A DNA stretch of 33,505 nt from an uncultured Alphaproteobacteria bacterium (lineage in GTDB: Bacteria; Pseudomonadota; Alphaproteobacteria; CAAGCB01; CAG-977). The notes beneath the pieces are model-generated. The model saw only the letters and a program-made list of their open reading frames with translations, was not told where the DNA came from and ran no database searches. The position numbers were made by a program, and so were the translations under genes. How positions within the stretch are numbered: position 1 is the first letter of the stretch; each line of letters starts with the position of its first letter. Below, piece by piece: positions 23,399 to 32,039 of the stretch. The stretch is taken from contig CALXTY010000006.1 in assembly GCA_944391535.1 (NCBI GenBank), positions 1 through 33,505 on the forward strand, given 5' to 3'.

Positions 23399-24066
23399 AT
23401 ACGGAAACAACGGGATTGGATCCTTATTCGGGACATAAGCTTGTTTCAATCGGTTGTGTGGAATTGGAAAACCATATGCCGACAGGCAGAACGTACTATC
23501 AGTTAATCAATCCGGAACGCGATGTGCCCGAAGAAGTCGTTAAAGTGCACGGATTGACAAACGAGATTTTGGATAAAGAACCGCCGTTCAGAGACATCGT
23601 CGATGATTTTCTGGCGTTTATCGGAGATTCTCCTTTAGTCATTCATAACGCCGAATTCGATATGAAGTTTATCAATGCTGAGCTGTCTTGGATTAAGCGT
23701 CCGCCGATTCCAATGGACAGAACGATCGATACGTTATTGATCGCCAGACGAAAATTTCCGGGATCCCGCGTAAACTTGGACGAATTATGCCGTCGTTTCG
23801 AAATCGACAACACCAAAAGAACGAAACACGGGGCTTTGCTGGATTCCGAGTTGTTGGCGGAAGTGTATCTTGAATTGTTGGGGGGAAGGGAACCGGGATT
23901 TGTTCTCGGTATGAAAGAAAAGGAAAGCGTTTTGGAAATCAAAGCGCAAAACGAAACGGAAAAAAGGCCTCGCAAAGAACCGAGACCGCCCGTTTTTCTG
24001 GACGGGGAAGCGGAAAATCACGAGGCTTTTTTAAAAAAATTAAAAAATCCGCTCTGGCTTAATTGA
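23380..24066 (+). CDS. dnaQ: DNA polymerase III epsilon subunit (3'-5' proofreading exonuclease)
   Basis: DnaQ proofreads for the replicative polymerase. The 228-aa protein has the exonuclease motifs in order: Exo I VLDTETTGLDP (residues about 5-15), Exo II LVIHNAEFDMKFINAEL, and Exo III epsilon HGALLDSELLAEVYLEL with the HxAxxxxD pattern. The C-terminal tail (about 185-228), which in the family contacts the polymerase alpha subunit, is basic and ends KNPLWLN. An AAGGG ribosome-binding site lies inside coaE. It ends with an 8-nt tail-to-tail overlap with secB. Confidence 0.96.
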   Translation: MREVVLDTETTGLDPYSGHKLVSIGCVELENHMPTGRTYYQLINPERDVPEEVVKVHGLTNEILDKEPPFRDIVDDFLAFIGDSPLVIHNAEFDMKFINAELSWIKRPPIPMDRTIDTLLIARRKFPGSRVNLDELCRRFEIDNTKRTKHGALLDSELLAEVYLELLGGREPGFVLGMKEKESVLEIKAQNETEKRPRKEPRPPVFLDGEAENHEAFLKKLKNPLWLN

Positions 24067-24535
24067 CCGTGGCGTTTTCTTTTTGCTTTTTGATTTCTTC
24101 CAAACGTTTGTGATACAAGCCCACAAAATCAATCGGATTGATCATTAACGGCGGGAATCCGCTTTCACGGGTCAGATCGGCAATGATGTTGCGGACAAAC
24201 GGGAACAATAAACGCGGAATTTCAATCAATAAAATCGGTTCGACATGATCGGCCGGAACCTGAACGGAAGCGATGCAACCGTATTCGACTTCACATAAAA
24301 AAGCTACCTTGTCGGCGACTTTGGCTTCTGCTTTAATCTTTAAAGCGACCTGATAGGTTGTTTCTTGTATGCGAGCGGCTTGAACGTCCACGGAAACATT
24401 AATTTCGGGATTTGTTTTTAATTCTGTGAAAATTTGCGGAACATGAGGGGCTTCAAATGAAATGTCTTTAACAAATTGAGCGTTGATCGCGATCGAAACC
24501 TCTTGTTGATTGCTTTCGGTATTATTTTCGTTCAT
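24059..24535 (-). CDS. secB: Protein-export chaperone SecB
   Basis: A tetrameric chaperone that keeps preproteins unfolded and delivers them to SecA. The 158-aa protein has the family core ISFEAPHVPQIF, INVSVDVQAARIQETTYQVALKI and the conserved C-terminal FPFVRNIIADLTRESGFPPLMINPIDFVGLY region (read as two adjoining pieces). AGGAGA lies 7 nt before ATG 24535. SecB is common in proteobacteria, which supports the taxonomic call. It is divergent from tim44; the fxsA gene often found between them is missing here. Confidence 0.97.
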   Translation of the reverse strand: MNENNTESNQQEVSIAINAQFVKDISFEAPHVPQIFTELKTNPEINVSVDVQAARIQETTYQVALKIKAEAKVADKVAFLCEVEYGCIASVQVPADHVEPILLIEIPRLLFPFVRNIIADLTRESGFPPLMINPIDFVGLYHKRLEEIKKQKENATVN

Positions 24536-24559
24536 AAGTATTCTCCTGATTAAAAAATC

Positions 24560-24568
24560 TGCTATACT
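24560..24568 (+). promoter_or_regulatory. Extended -10 promoter for the tim44 operon
   Basis: TG-C-TATACT (24560-24568) matches an extended -10 element; the -35 at the usual distance is poor (TTCTCC). The predicted start is near 24575, leaving a short leader that includes the AAGGAAGG ribosome-binding site at 24596-24603. Confidence 0.5.
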
Positions 24569-24611
24569 CTATCCTAATCAAAAAAAGAAGAAAAGAAGGA
24601 AGGTTAAAATT

Positions 24612-25319
24612 ATGTCACAACAGTTCCAGTTTTTGGACATCATCTTTTTGGGAATAATTGTCCTGCTTTTGGTTAATCGTCTGAGAAGTGTTTTGGGAAC
24701 GCGTCCTTCGTCCGATGAAACGATTAAAAATGAACCCGTTTCAAAAACAAAGAATGATAACGTCCTTGATATATCGGAATATCGCACCATTGAAAACGAA
24801 GGCGGATCGGCGAAAATGGAACATGATTTTGAAGCCAGCGCGGATTTTGAAGAAAATTCCGAAGTCGTTCAAAACCTTAAAAAAATCAAACAAAAATTTC
24901 CTTCTTTCGATTTGGTTGATTTTATGCAAAAGGCTCCCAGAGCTTTTGAATATATCGCTTTGGCTTTTGCCAAAGGAAATAAAAACGATTTAAAACCTTT
25001 GCTCAGTCCCGAAATTTATAAAAGCTTTGAAAACGTGATTAATGAACGTAACGAACGTAAAGAAACCGCGGAATTCAGTCTGATCGCGTTTAAAACCATT
25101 CGGTTGACCAAAGCCGAAAATTTCGGTGACAACGTCGAATTGACCGTCGAATTCGAAACGGAACAAACGAATATCGTTAAAAACGAACAAGGACAAGTCA
25201 TTGTCGGAGATCCGACTTATATTGAAACCGTTACGGATATCTGGACGTTGCGTAAAAATATGAAATCCAGTGATCCTGTGTGGGTGTTGACGGCAACGCA
25301 TAATAAAGTTTCCGCTTGA
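24612..25319 (+). CDS. Tim44/TimA domain protein
   Basis: A 235-aa protein with an N-terminal membrane helix (about residues 8-24, IIFLGIIVLLLVNRLRSVLG) and a C-terminal Tim44-like domain (about 95-235), recognisable by FMQKAPRAFEYIALAFAKGN and LKPLLSPEIYKSFENVI. Mitochondrial Tim44 anchors the import motor; in alphaproteobacteria TimA is an inner-membrane-associated homologue of uncertain role. ATG 24612 is preceded by AAGGAAGG at an 8-nt spacing; in-frame codons upstream lack such a site. It is followed by mltA with a 1-nt stop/start overlap. Confidence 0.88.
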   Translation: MSQQFQFLDIIFLGIIVLLLVNRLRSVLGTRPSSDETIKNEPVSKTKNDNVLDISEYRTIENEGGSAKMEHDFEASADFEENSEVVQNLKKIKQKFPSFDLVDFMQKAPRAFEYIALAFAKGNKNDLKPLLSPEIYKSFENVINERNERKETAEFSLIAFKTIRLTKAENFGDNVELTVEFETEQTNIVKNEQGQVIVGDPTYIETVTDIWTLRKNMKSSDPVWVLTATHNKVSA

Positions 25320-26455
25320 TGAAACGTGTTGTTATCGGTCTTTGCTGTTTTATTTTGATTATCGGAACGGTTGTTCTGTTTAAACAGCCTGCGAAAGAAG
25401 AAAGTTCCGTTTCTTTTATGGACGAAATTCCGGATCAGCTGGTTTTAAATCCGACAGACTTTGATCAATTAAAAGGATTTGAATCCGATCGGATAAAAGA
25501 GTCTTTGCCCGCTTTAAAAAAATCTTGCGCCGTTTTGGAAAAACGCTACGATCAATGGCAAAAATTCTGCAAAAAATTAAATCAAGCCGATTTTAAAACG
25601 GATGAACAACTGCGTTTCTTTATAAAAAAAGAAATGCGGCCTTTTGAAATAAAAGATCAAAAATCGGGATTGTTTACGGGATACTATGAACCGGAAATCG
25701 AAGGATCTTTGGTTAAAACGGAACAATATCACACGCCTGTGTACGCTTTGCCCAAAGACATTGTCCGCATTGATCTGGGGAAATTCAATCCGAAATATAA
25801 AGGCGAAATCTTATTCGGAAAACAACAGGGAAAAGAAATCGTTCCTTATTTGACACGACGTGAAATCGAAACGCAAAAAGAAATGTTTCCGGCAGAAATT
25901 ATCGCTTGGATCAAAGAACCGGCTGATCTGTTTATTTTACAAATTCAAGGCTCCGGCGTTTTAAAATTGCCTGACGGAAAGCTGATCGGCATCGGATATG
26001 CGGGAAACAACGGTCACGCTTTTACGGGGATCGGCAGTGTTATGGCAAAAAAAGGACTGCTGAAACACGGCGTTTACACGATGGCGGAAATTAAAAAGTG
26101 GCTGATTGACAACCCGCAACAGGCTCAAAGTCTGATGCATGAAAATTTGCGCTATATCTTTTTTAAAAAATTGGATCGTCCGGGTGCCGTCGGGTCTTTG
26201 GGTGTTCCTTTGACAAAAGGCAGAAGTCTGGCCGTTGATCCGGCTTATATTCCTTTGGGCAGTTTTTTATGGTTGCAGACAACCGATCCTGACGGTAATC
26301 CTTTAAATCGTTTGATGACGGCTCAGGATACGGGATCCGCCATTAAAGGCGCGATCAGAGGCGACTTTTTCTGGGGCAGGGGCGATGAAGCGTTAAAAGA
26401 AGCCGGACGTATGAAAAGCACGGGAACTTATTTTTTGTTATTGCCTAAAGACTGA
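25319..26455 (+). CDS. mltA: Membrane-bound lytic transglycosylase A
   Basis: Cleaves peptidoglycan between MurNAc and GlcNAc, forming 1,6-anhydro-MurNAc. The 378-aa protein has an N-terminal hydrophobic anchor or signal (residues 3-22) without a clear lipobox, the MltA domain (FTGYYEPEIEGSL at about 119-131, FILQIQGSG at 205-213), and the 3D domain with LMTAQDTGSAIKGAIRGDFF; Asp337 and Asp349 are the candidate catalytic residues. ATG 25319 overlaps the tim44 stop (TGATG) and there is no strong ribosome-binding site, so translation is likely coupled. It lies in the tim44-mltA-(membrane protein)-smr operon. Confidence 0.93.
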   Translation: MKRVVIGLCCFILIIGTVVLFKQPAKEESSVSFMDEIPDQLVLNPTDFDQLKGFESDRIKESLPALKKSCAVLEKRYDQWQKFCKKLNQADFKTDEQLRFFIKKEMRPFEIKDQKSGLFTGYYEPEIEGSLVKTEQYHTPVYALPKDIVRIDLGKFNPKYKGEILFGKQQGKEIVPYLTRREIETQKEMFPAEIIAWIKEPADLFILQIQGSGVLKLPDGKLIGIGYAGNNGHAFTGIGSVMAKKGLLKHGVYTMAEIKKWLIDNPQQAQSLMHENLRYIFFKKLDRPGAVGSLGVPLTKGRSLAVDPAYIPLGSFLWLQTTDPDGNPLNRLMTAQDTGSAIKGAIRGDFFWGRGDEALKEAGRMKSTGTYFLLLPKD

Positions 26456-26472
26456 TATCGGATACGGATAAA

Positions 26473-26967
26473 ATGACGAAATTACCTTTACAACCGCCGA
26501 CACGCGAAGACTTGATCATTTTTCAAGGACTTCAACGCGCTCTTGTGGAAAAAAAAGCCTTTATCAAAATCAACTTTAAACGTTTGAACAAATTTAAATC
26601 CCCTTTCTTTAATCCGTGGGAAAACGTGTTGCCTTTATTAATTATTTTGGGGTTGTCTTTAAGCCTGATGATCGTAAAAAGTCTGATGACGGGAACAATC
26701 GTTTTAATGGTTCTGTGTGTCGGATACGCTTTTTTGATGCCTTATTTTCTAGAGCCCTTCATGCATAATCGCGTGGTTAAAAGAATTGTTCCCAGAATTG
26801 AAAAATTTTTAATCGCTTGGCGTTACGGCGGATTTTCTATTGTCTTAACGGCCGATCCGCGCTATTCCTGTCAAGCGCCGACAGGAAACTGGCAACAATT
26901 TACGCAAGCTTATTTTTCCGATTTAATCCCGCAAGGCATGGACGAAAACAGCAATGACAACGGATAA
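26473..26967 (+). CDS. Conserved membrane protein of unknown function
   Basis: A 164-aa protein that I do not recognise. A basic N-terminal region (residues 1-50) precedes two closely spaced transmembrane helices (about 53-72 and 74-93), then a soluble tail with RIVPRIEKFLIAWRYGGFSI and an aromatic/Gln-rich end. It lies between mltA (17-nt gap) and smr (14-nt overlap) and is probably cotranscribed with them. No function is proposed. Confidence 0.75.
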   Translation: MTKLPLQPPTREDLIIFQGLQRALVEKKAFIKINFKRLNKFKSPFFNPWENVLPLLIILGLSLSLMIVKSLMTGTIVLMVLCVGYAFLMPYFLEPFMHNRVVKRIVPRIEKFLIAWRYGGFSIVLTADPRYSCQAPTGNWQQFTQAYFSDLIPQGMDENSNDNG

Positions 26968-27475
26968 CAGCGATCTGGATTTATGGAAAGCCGTAACGCA
27001 AACCGTTCGACCGCTGAAATCGAAAACGCCCGCTCAAAAAGCGGAACATATTTCTTTGCGCAAAAAATTAACCGTGGACGTTAAACCCGTTCGTCACAGC
27101 CCGAATTTGGACTATTCCATTACCGACCCTTTAAAAGAAGGCGATATTCATGCGATGGATAAAAAAACGGGACAACGTTTTAAAAACGGGGAAATGCCGA
27201 TTGACGCCGTTTTGGACTTGCACGGTCATACGTTGGAAAGCGGTTTTCAGGCTTTGGTCGGGTTTATTCATCAGCAAAGCAAAAAAAACGCCCGTTGTCT
27301 TTTGTTAATTACGGGGAAGGGCGGTTTTTTGGGCAGAGGCGTTTTAAAAGCCGAAGTCCCCGTCTGGATGAATTCTGCCGAAATACGCAGTTTGGTTTTG
27401 TCTTATACGCTGGCAAAGCCCAAAGACGGCGGTGACGGGGCTTTTTATATTCTTTTAAAACGCAACAGATCGTGA
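26954..27475 (+). CDS. Smr (MutS2 C-terminal-like) domain protein
   Basis: A 173-aa protein with a charged N-terminal region and a C-terminal Smr domain, seen as VLDLHGHTLESGFQALVGFI (about residues 79-98) and LLITGKGGFLGRGVLK, the expected LDLHG and TGKG motifs. Smr domains often have nicking or RNA-cleaving activity; in alphaproteobacteria the substrate of this MltA-linked copy is not established. It overlaps the membrane-protein gene by 14 nt and ends 38 nt before mnmE. Confidence 0.88.
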   Translation: MTTDNSDLDLWKAVTQTVRPLKSKTPAQKAEHISLRKKLTVDVKPVRHSPNLDYSITDPLKEGDIHAMDKKTGQRFKNGEMPIDAVLDLHGHTLESGFQALVGFIHQQSKKNARCLLLITGKGGFLGRGVLKAEVPVWMNSAEIRSLVLSYTLAKPKDGGDGAFYILLKRNRS

Positions 27476-27513
27476 TAAGACAAAGCTGAAATATATTCTT
27501 AGGGACTAAAAGA

Positions 27514-28824
27514 ATGAACGGAACCATTTTTGCACCGGCAACGGCTTTGGGAAAAGCGGGCGTAGCTGTCATACGCATTTCCGGATCACGCGCGATTGAA
27601 GCGATCCGACACATGACAGCCGTCAAAGAACCCGTTCCCAGAAAAGCGATTTTTACGCAGATTCATTCTTTGGACAAAACAGCGATAGATAACGGGTTGG
27701 TGTTGTATTTTCCCTGTCCGAACAGTTTTACCGGAGAAGATGTGGTTGAATTTCAAACGCACGGCGGCCGCGCGATTATGGCGGCCGTGCTTTCAGAGCT
27801 GTCTAAAATCAAGGATTTTCGTCCCGCCGAACGCGGCGAGTTTACCAGACGCGCGGTTGAAAACGGCAAAATGGATCTGACCGCCGCCGAAGGATTGGCC
27901 GATTTGGTTGATGCCGAAACCGAACAACAAAGAAAGCAGGCTTTGCGTCAAATGGACGGTGCTTTGGCAAAAATCTACGAAGATTGGCATGATCGGTTGT
28001 TGCATGTATTGGCTTGGATGGAAGCGTATATTGATTTTCCGGAAGAAGAAATTCCGCAAAGCGTTTCCGAAGACGTACGCCATAAAATCGGCGGATTAAT
28101 GTCTGAAATTCAAGCGCATTTAAATGACGGACGGCGCGGGGAAAAACTGCGTGACGGATTTCAAATCGCCATTATCGGGGCGCCGAACGCGGGTAAATCA
28201 AGTTTAATGAACCGTTTGGCTCAGCGTGATGTCGCCATTGTTTCTTCAACGGCGGGGACAACGCGGGATATTATTGAAGTTCGTTTGGATATTAACGGCT
28301 ATCCGGTGATTGTCGCCGATACGGCGGGATTGCGCGAAACCGAAGAGGAAATCGAAGCCGAAGGCGTACGGCGTGCCAAAAAAAGAGCCGAGGAAGCCGA
28401 TCTGGTTTTATGGCTTACGGACGCTTTAAAACATAAAAATCCGAAGGAAGCGCAAGGCATTGACAGTCAAAAAATCATATCCGTCATGAATAAAGCCGAT
28501 AAGGCGAGCGATATTAAAAATGATGAAAATATATGGATTTCTGCCAAAACGGGGCAGGGCATAGAAGTGCTTTTGGAAAAGATCGGACACTTTGTCGAAG
28601 AAAAGATGGCTCTGCGCGAAGAACCGTCTTTAACCCGATTGCGGCACAGGAAATCATTGGAAGAATGTATGCAGTGCTTAAATTCCTCTTTAAAAGCGCC
28701 GGAAATAGAGCTGATGACGGAAGACTTGCGTATGGCGATGCGTTCTTTGGGCAAGATAACGGGGCAGGTGCAGGTCGAAGAACTGTTGGACGTGATCTTT
28801 AAAGATTTTTGCATAGGAAAATAA
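27514..28824 (+). CDS. mnmE: tRNA uridine-5-carboxymethylaminomethyl modification GTPase MnmE
   Basis: MnmE and MnmG together install cmnm5 groups at wobble U34 of certain tRNAs. The 436-aa protein has an N-terminal tetrahydrofolate-binding domain ([37 protein letters not shown]), a helical domain, an inserted G domain (Walker A GAPNAGKS at 222-229, [12 protein letters not shown]) and the C-terminal FCIGK with the conserved Cys. The start ATG has AGGGA upstream. The stop overlaps the mnmG start by one base. Its position next to smr is unusual; the normal partner rsmG is 13.6 kb away on the other side of oriC. Confidence 0.97.
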   Translation: MNGTIFAPATALGKAGVAVIRISGSRAIEAIRHMTAVKEPVPRKAIFTQIHSLDKTAIDNGLVLYFPCPNSFTGEDVVEFQTHGGRAIMAAVLSELSKIKDFRPAERGEFTRRAVENGKMDLTAAEGLADLVDAETEQQRKQALRQMDGALAKIYEDWHDRLLHVLAWMEAYIDFPEEEIPQSVSEDVRHKIGGLMSEIQAHLNDGRRGEKLRDGFQIAIIGAPNAGKSSLMNRLAQRDVAIVSSTAGTTRDIIEVRLDINGYPVIVADTAGLRETEEEIEAEGVRRAKKRAEEADLVLWLTDALKHKNPKEAQGIDSQKIISVMNKADKASDIKNDENIWISAKTGQGIEVLLEKIGHFVEEKMALREEPSLTRLRHRKSLEECMQCLNSSLKAPEIELMTEDLRMAMRSLGKITGQVQVEELLDVIFKDFCIGK

Positions 28825-30686
28825 TGACGAACACTTTTGATGTAATTGTTGTCGGCGGCGGTCATGCCGGTTGCGAAGCAGCGGCGGCGGCGGCCAGAAT
28901 GGGCGCAAAAACGCTTTTATTGACGCATAAAATCGCAACAATCGGCGAAATGTCCTGCAATCCCGCCATCGGCGGATTGGGAAAAGGTCATCTGGTGCGT
29001 GAAATTGACGCTTTGGACGGCGTTATGGGGCGAATCGCCGATCAGGCCGGCATTCAATTCAGATTGCTGAACAGTTCCAAAGGTCCCGCCGTTCAAGGAT
29101 TGCGCACACAGGCGGACAGAAAACTGTACAGACAAGCCATGCAGGCGGAACTGTTGAATTATGAAAATTTAACGGTTAAAGAATGTGCCGTGGAAGGCTT
29201 GATTTATCAGGAAAATCCTCTGTGCGTCACCGGTGTCGAAGGCAGTGACGGTTCGGTTTATAAGGCTTCCGCAATTGTTTTGACGGCGGGAACGTTTCTG
29301 CACGGTCTGATGCACGTCGGAGAAACAAAAACGATCGGCGGACGGGTCGGAGATGTTTCCTGTGAACACTTGTCCGATTTTCTTGTCCGTCTGGGATTAA
29401 CCGTCGGCAGATTAAAAACGGGAACGCCGGCGCGTTTGGACGGGAAAACGATTAACTATGATATTATCCAACGTCAGGAAGGCGATCCTGATCCGGAACC
29501 TTTTTCTTTTCTGGACGATAAAATCACCACCCCGCAAATCGCCTGTCATATAACGGCCACCAATAAAACAACGCACGACATCATTCGGGCGAATATGCAT
29601 CGCGCGCCGTTATTTTCAGGACAAATCAAAGGAGTCGGTCCTCGTTATTGTCCCAGTATCGAAGATAAACTGGTGAAATTCGCCGAAAGGGATTCTCATC
29701 ACGTCTTCTTGGAACCCGAAGGACTTGACGACGATACCGTTTATCCGAACGGTATTTCAACCTCTTTGCCGGCGGACGTGCAAGACGCGATGATCCATTC
29801 CATCAAAGGGCTTGAAAATGTCCGGATTATCCGTCCGGGATACGCGATTGAATATGATTATGTCGATCCTTTGGAAATGCGCACGACCCTTGAAACAAAA
29901 AAAGTGTCGGGATTGTTTATCGCGGGTCAGTTGAACGGAACGACAGGCTATGAAGAAGCCGCCGCTTTGGGATTGTTGGCGGGGATCAACGCCGCGTTGA
30001 AAGCGGCCGGATCGTCAAAAGAATTCACGTTGGATCGCGCCGACGCCTATTTGGGCGTCATGATTGACGATTTGACAACCAAAGGGGTTGACGAACCGTA
30101 TCGCATGTTTACTTCTCGTGCTGAATACAGGCTTTTGTTGCGTTCGGACAACGCCGATATGCGTTTAACACCCAAAGGTATTGAAATCGGTTGTGTCGGA
30201 ACAAAACGCCGACAATATTTTGAAGAAAAAGTCAAAGCTTTAAACGAAGCGCGTCAAAAGCTGATCCAGATCGGCGGGACTCCGAGAGAATTGGAAAAGT
30301 TGGGATTTGAAGTCAATAAAGACGGATCGCATCGAAACGGGTTTGATTTATTGGCGTACGAGAAAATCGACTGGCAGGCTTTGGCCGCGGTTTGGCCTCA
30401 ATTGCAAAACACGCGTAAAGACGTTGTCGAACAGTTGGAAATCGAATCAAAATACCGCGGTTATTTGCAACGTCAGGAATCCGATATCATCGCTTTTCGC
30501 AAAGACGAGGCTTTGAAAATTCCGGCGGATATCGACTATAAAAAGATCGGCGGATTGTCTAACGAAGTCATTATGAAATTAAATAAAGTCCGCCCCGAAA
30601 CATTGGGAGCCGCTTCGCGCATTTCAGGAGTAACCCCTGCCGCCGTCACCGCCGTTTTGGGATATATCAAGTCGGCAAAAAACTAA
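28824..30686 (+). CDS. mnmG: tRNA uridine-5-carboxymethylaminomethyl modification enzyme MnmG (GidA)
   Basis: The FAD- and NADH-binding partner of MnmE. The 620-aa protein begins with the dinucleotide fold [20 protein letters not shown], followed by [50 protein letters not shown], and the second signature [20 protein letters not shown]. The C-terminal tRNA- and MnmE-binding domain is intact (about 540-620). ATG 28824 overlaps the mnmE stop (TAATG). The last 4 nt overlap the convergent unknown gene. Confidence 0.98.
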   Translation: MTNTFDVIVVGGGHAGCEAAAAAARMGAKTLLLTHKIATIGEMSCNPAIGGLGKGHLVREIDALDGVMGRIADQAGIQFRLLNSSKGPAVQGLRTQADRKLYRQAMQAELLNYENLTVKECAVEGLIYQENPLCVTGVEGSDGSVYKASAIVLTAGTFLHGLMHVGETKTIGGRVGDVSCEHLSDFLVRLGLTVGRLKTGTPARLDGKTINYDIIQRQEGDPDPEPFSFLDDKITTPQIACHITATNKTTHDIIRANMHRAPLFSGQIKGVGPRYCPSIEDKLVKFAERDSHHVFLEPEGLDDDTVYPNGISTSLPADVQDAMIHSIKGLENVRIIRPGYAIEYDYVDPLEMRTTLETKKVSGLFIAGQLNGTTGYEEAAALGLLAGINAALKAAGSSKEFTLDRADAYLGVMIDDLTTKGVDEPYRMFTSRAEYRLLLRSDNADMRLTPKGIEIGCVGTKRRQYFEEKVKALNEARQKLIQIGGTPRELEKLGFEVNKDGSHRNGFDLLAYEKIDWQALAAVWPQLQNTRKDVVEQLEIESKYRGYLQRQESDIIAFRKDEALKIPADIDYKKIGGLSNEVIMKLNKVRPETLGAASRISGVTPAAVTAVLGYIKSAKN

Positions 30687-31927
30687 ATTTCTTTATGGCA
30701 GATGAAACGTTTGATCTGCGCGTTGATGAAGTTTTGCAACCATTCCAAATCTTCTTTGGGCAGACCGCGACCGATATGCGCGGTTTGTCCGTCCGCACCG
30801 ATGACAAGCGTGTATTTGAAATCATAGCTGTTATGGATAACGTAGACATATTCCAATTCTTCGGGTTTGATCAAGAAACCGAAAGAAGGAAAGAACAACC
30901 ATCTTGACTTGATCCGTATGCCGTTCGGCGAAATGACAATCCGTTTGCGTCGGAAAAACAAAGACAACGGAATCATGATAAACAGAACCAAAGCGGCGAG
31001 AATAACCGGTAAATAGGAAAGAGTCAGATGAAGGATAAAACCGAAAAACAAAATTGAAAAAAAAGCACAAAAACAAAGAATTCCCGAAAAAATCGAAAAA
31101 GCGCTGTCACGAATTTGCGGATCAATTTGACAGGTTTCAGCGTTTTCCACAATTTTGAAAGATTTGGGAATTTTATATAAATTTTTTTCCAAAACAGATA
31201 TTTTTCCTTGGACGATCAGATCAGGTAAAGATTTTTGAATGTCTTCCGGAGCGATTTCAATAACACCTTCTGCCGTGTTAAACAAAGCGGGCATCTGTAG
31301 TTGACGAGCCAGTTCTTCCCACTTTTGGGAAATATTTTCACCGTTTTTTGTAATGTACAAAGGAATGGTTTTTGTTTCGTTGGGATGTTGCAAATCGATG
31401 ATATGTTGGGTAAATGATGTCAGCCCTAAGACATTGACAATTCTTGTACGGTAGCGTACGCCTAAATATTCGTTTAAAGAATCGGCCATTCTTGTGCTGT
31501 GTTCAAACGGTTTTTGAATGACAACGGCGGCGAATTTATGACCGATGAAAAAATCACGGCCGTAAAATAATAACATCAACCTGGTGATGATTAGAAACAA
31601 CCCCAATCCTACAAACAACCATGAAGCGGAAAAGGAGTTGTTTGTTACCGGTAAAGGAAGATTTTCTGCTTGGGAAAACAAAGAATTGTTTGCGGAACCA
31701 AAATCGGCGATCAATCCTAGAGTAATTAAAACAATACCTAAAAAAATACCCCAGTAAACACGTGTTTTGGAAACACGGTCTTTTGCTTGTGTCGGACGGC
31801 GTGAAACGTCGAAATCCAAAAAAGAAGCCAACGGACGCAACCGTCGTTTTTCAATTTTTTCTTCGCTGATTGAAAAACCTTCCAACTCGTCTAAATCAGT
31901 GGTTTGTATTAACTCATCTTGAACCAT
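30683..31927 (-). CDS. Unknown four-helix membrane protein with a possible bacterial PH-like domain
   Basis: A 414-aa protein I cannot name. The cytoplasmic-looking N-terminus (about 1-55) is acidic then basic. Two transmembrane helices at about 58-76 and 100-120 are followed by a soluble middle (about 125-270), then a second helix pair (about 275-325) and a C-terminal beta-rich domain ([36 protein letters not shown], and [15 protein letters not shown]). The last segment resembles bacterial PH-type membrane proteins, where the phrase GRGL-x-E-x-EWL recurs; this is an inference. It overlaps mnmG by 4 nt and is divergent from the GGDEF gene. Confidence 0.65.
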   Translation of the reverse strand: MVQDELIQTTDLDELEGFSISEEKIEKRRLRPLASFLDFDVSRRPTQAKDRVSKTRVYWGIFLGIVLITLGLIADFGSANNSLFSQAENLPLPVTNNSFSASWLFVGLGLFLIITRLMLLFYGRDFFIGHKFAAVVIQKPFEHSTRMADSLNEYLGVRYRTRIVNVLGLTSFTQHIIDLQHPNETKTIPLYITKNGENISQKWEELARQLQMPALFNTAEGVIEIAPEDIQKSLPDLIVQGKISVLEKNLYKIPKSFKIVENAETCQIDPQIRDSAFSIFSGILCFCAFFSILFFGFILHLTLSYLPVILAALVLFIMIPLSLFFRRKRIVISPNGIRIKSRWLFFPSFGFLIKPEELEYVYVIHNSYDFKYTLVIGADGQTAHIGRGLPKEDLEWLQNFINAQIKRFICHKEI

Positions 31928-31973
31928 ACAGTCCTCGAAACAATGTTTTTTTTAAGTTATGACAAATTCGTCT

Positions 31974-32001
31974 TTGCTCTGCAAGAGCAATATACTATAA
32001 A
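31974..32001 (+). promoter_or_regulatory. Candidate promoter of the GGDEF gene with an overlapping dyad
   Basis: TTGCTC (31974-31979), 16 nt, TATAAA (31996-32001). The -35 and spacer form the perfect inverted repeat TTGCTCTGCAAGAGCAA (31974-31990; 6-bp arms), an operator-like site placed between divergent genes. The predicted leader is about 32 nt. Confidence 0.45.
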
Positions 32002-32039
32002 TAATATGAAAAGGATATTTTTTCATTAACGGAAACGAT

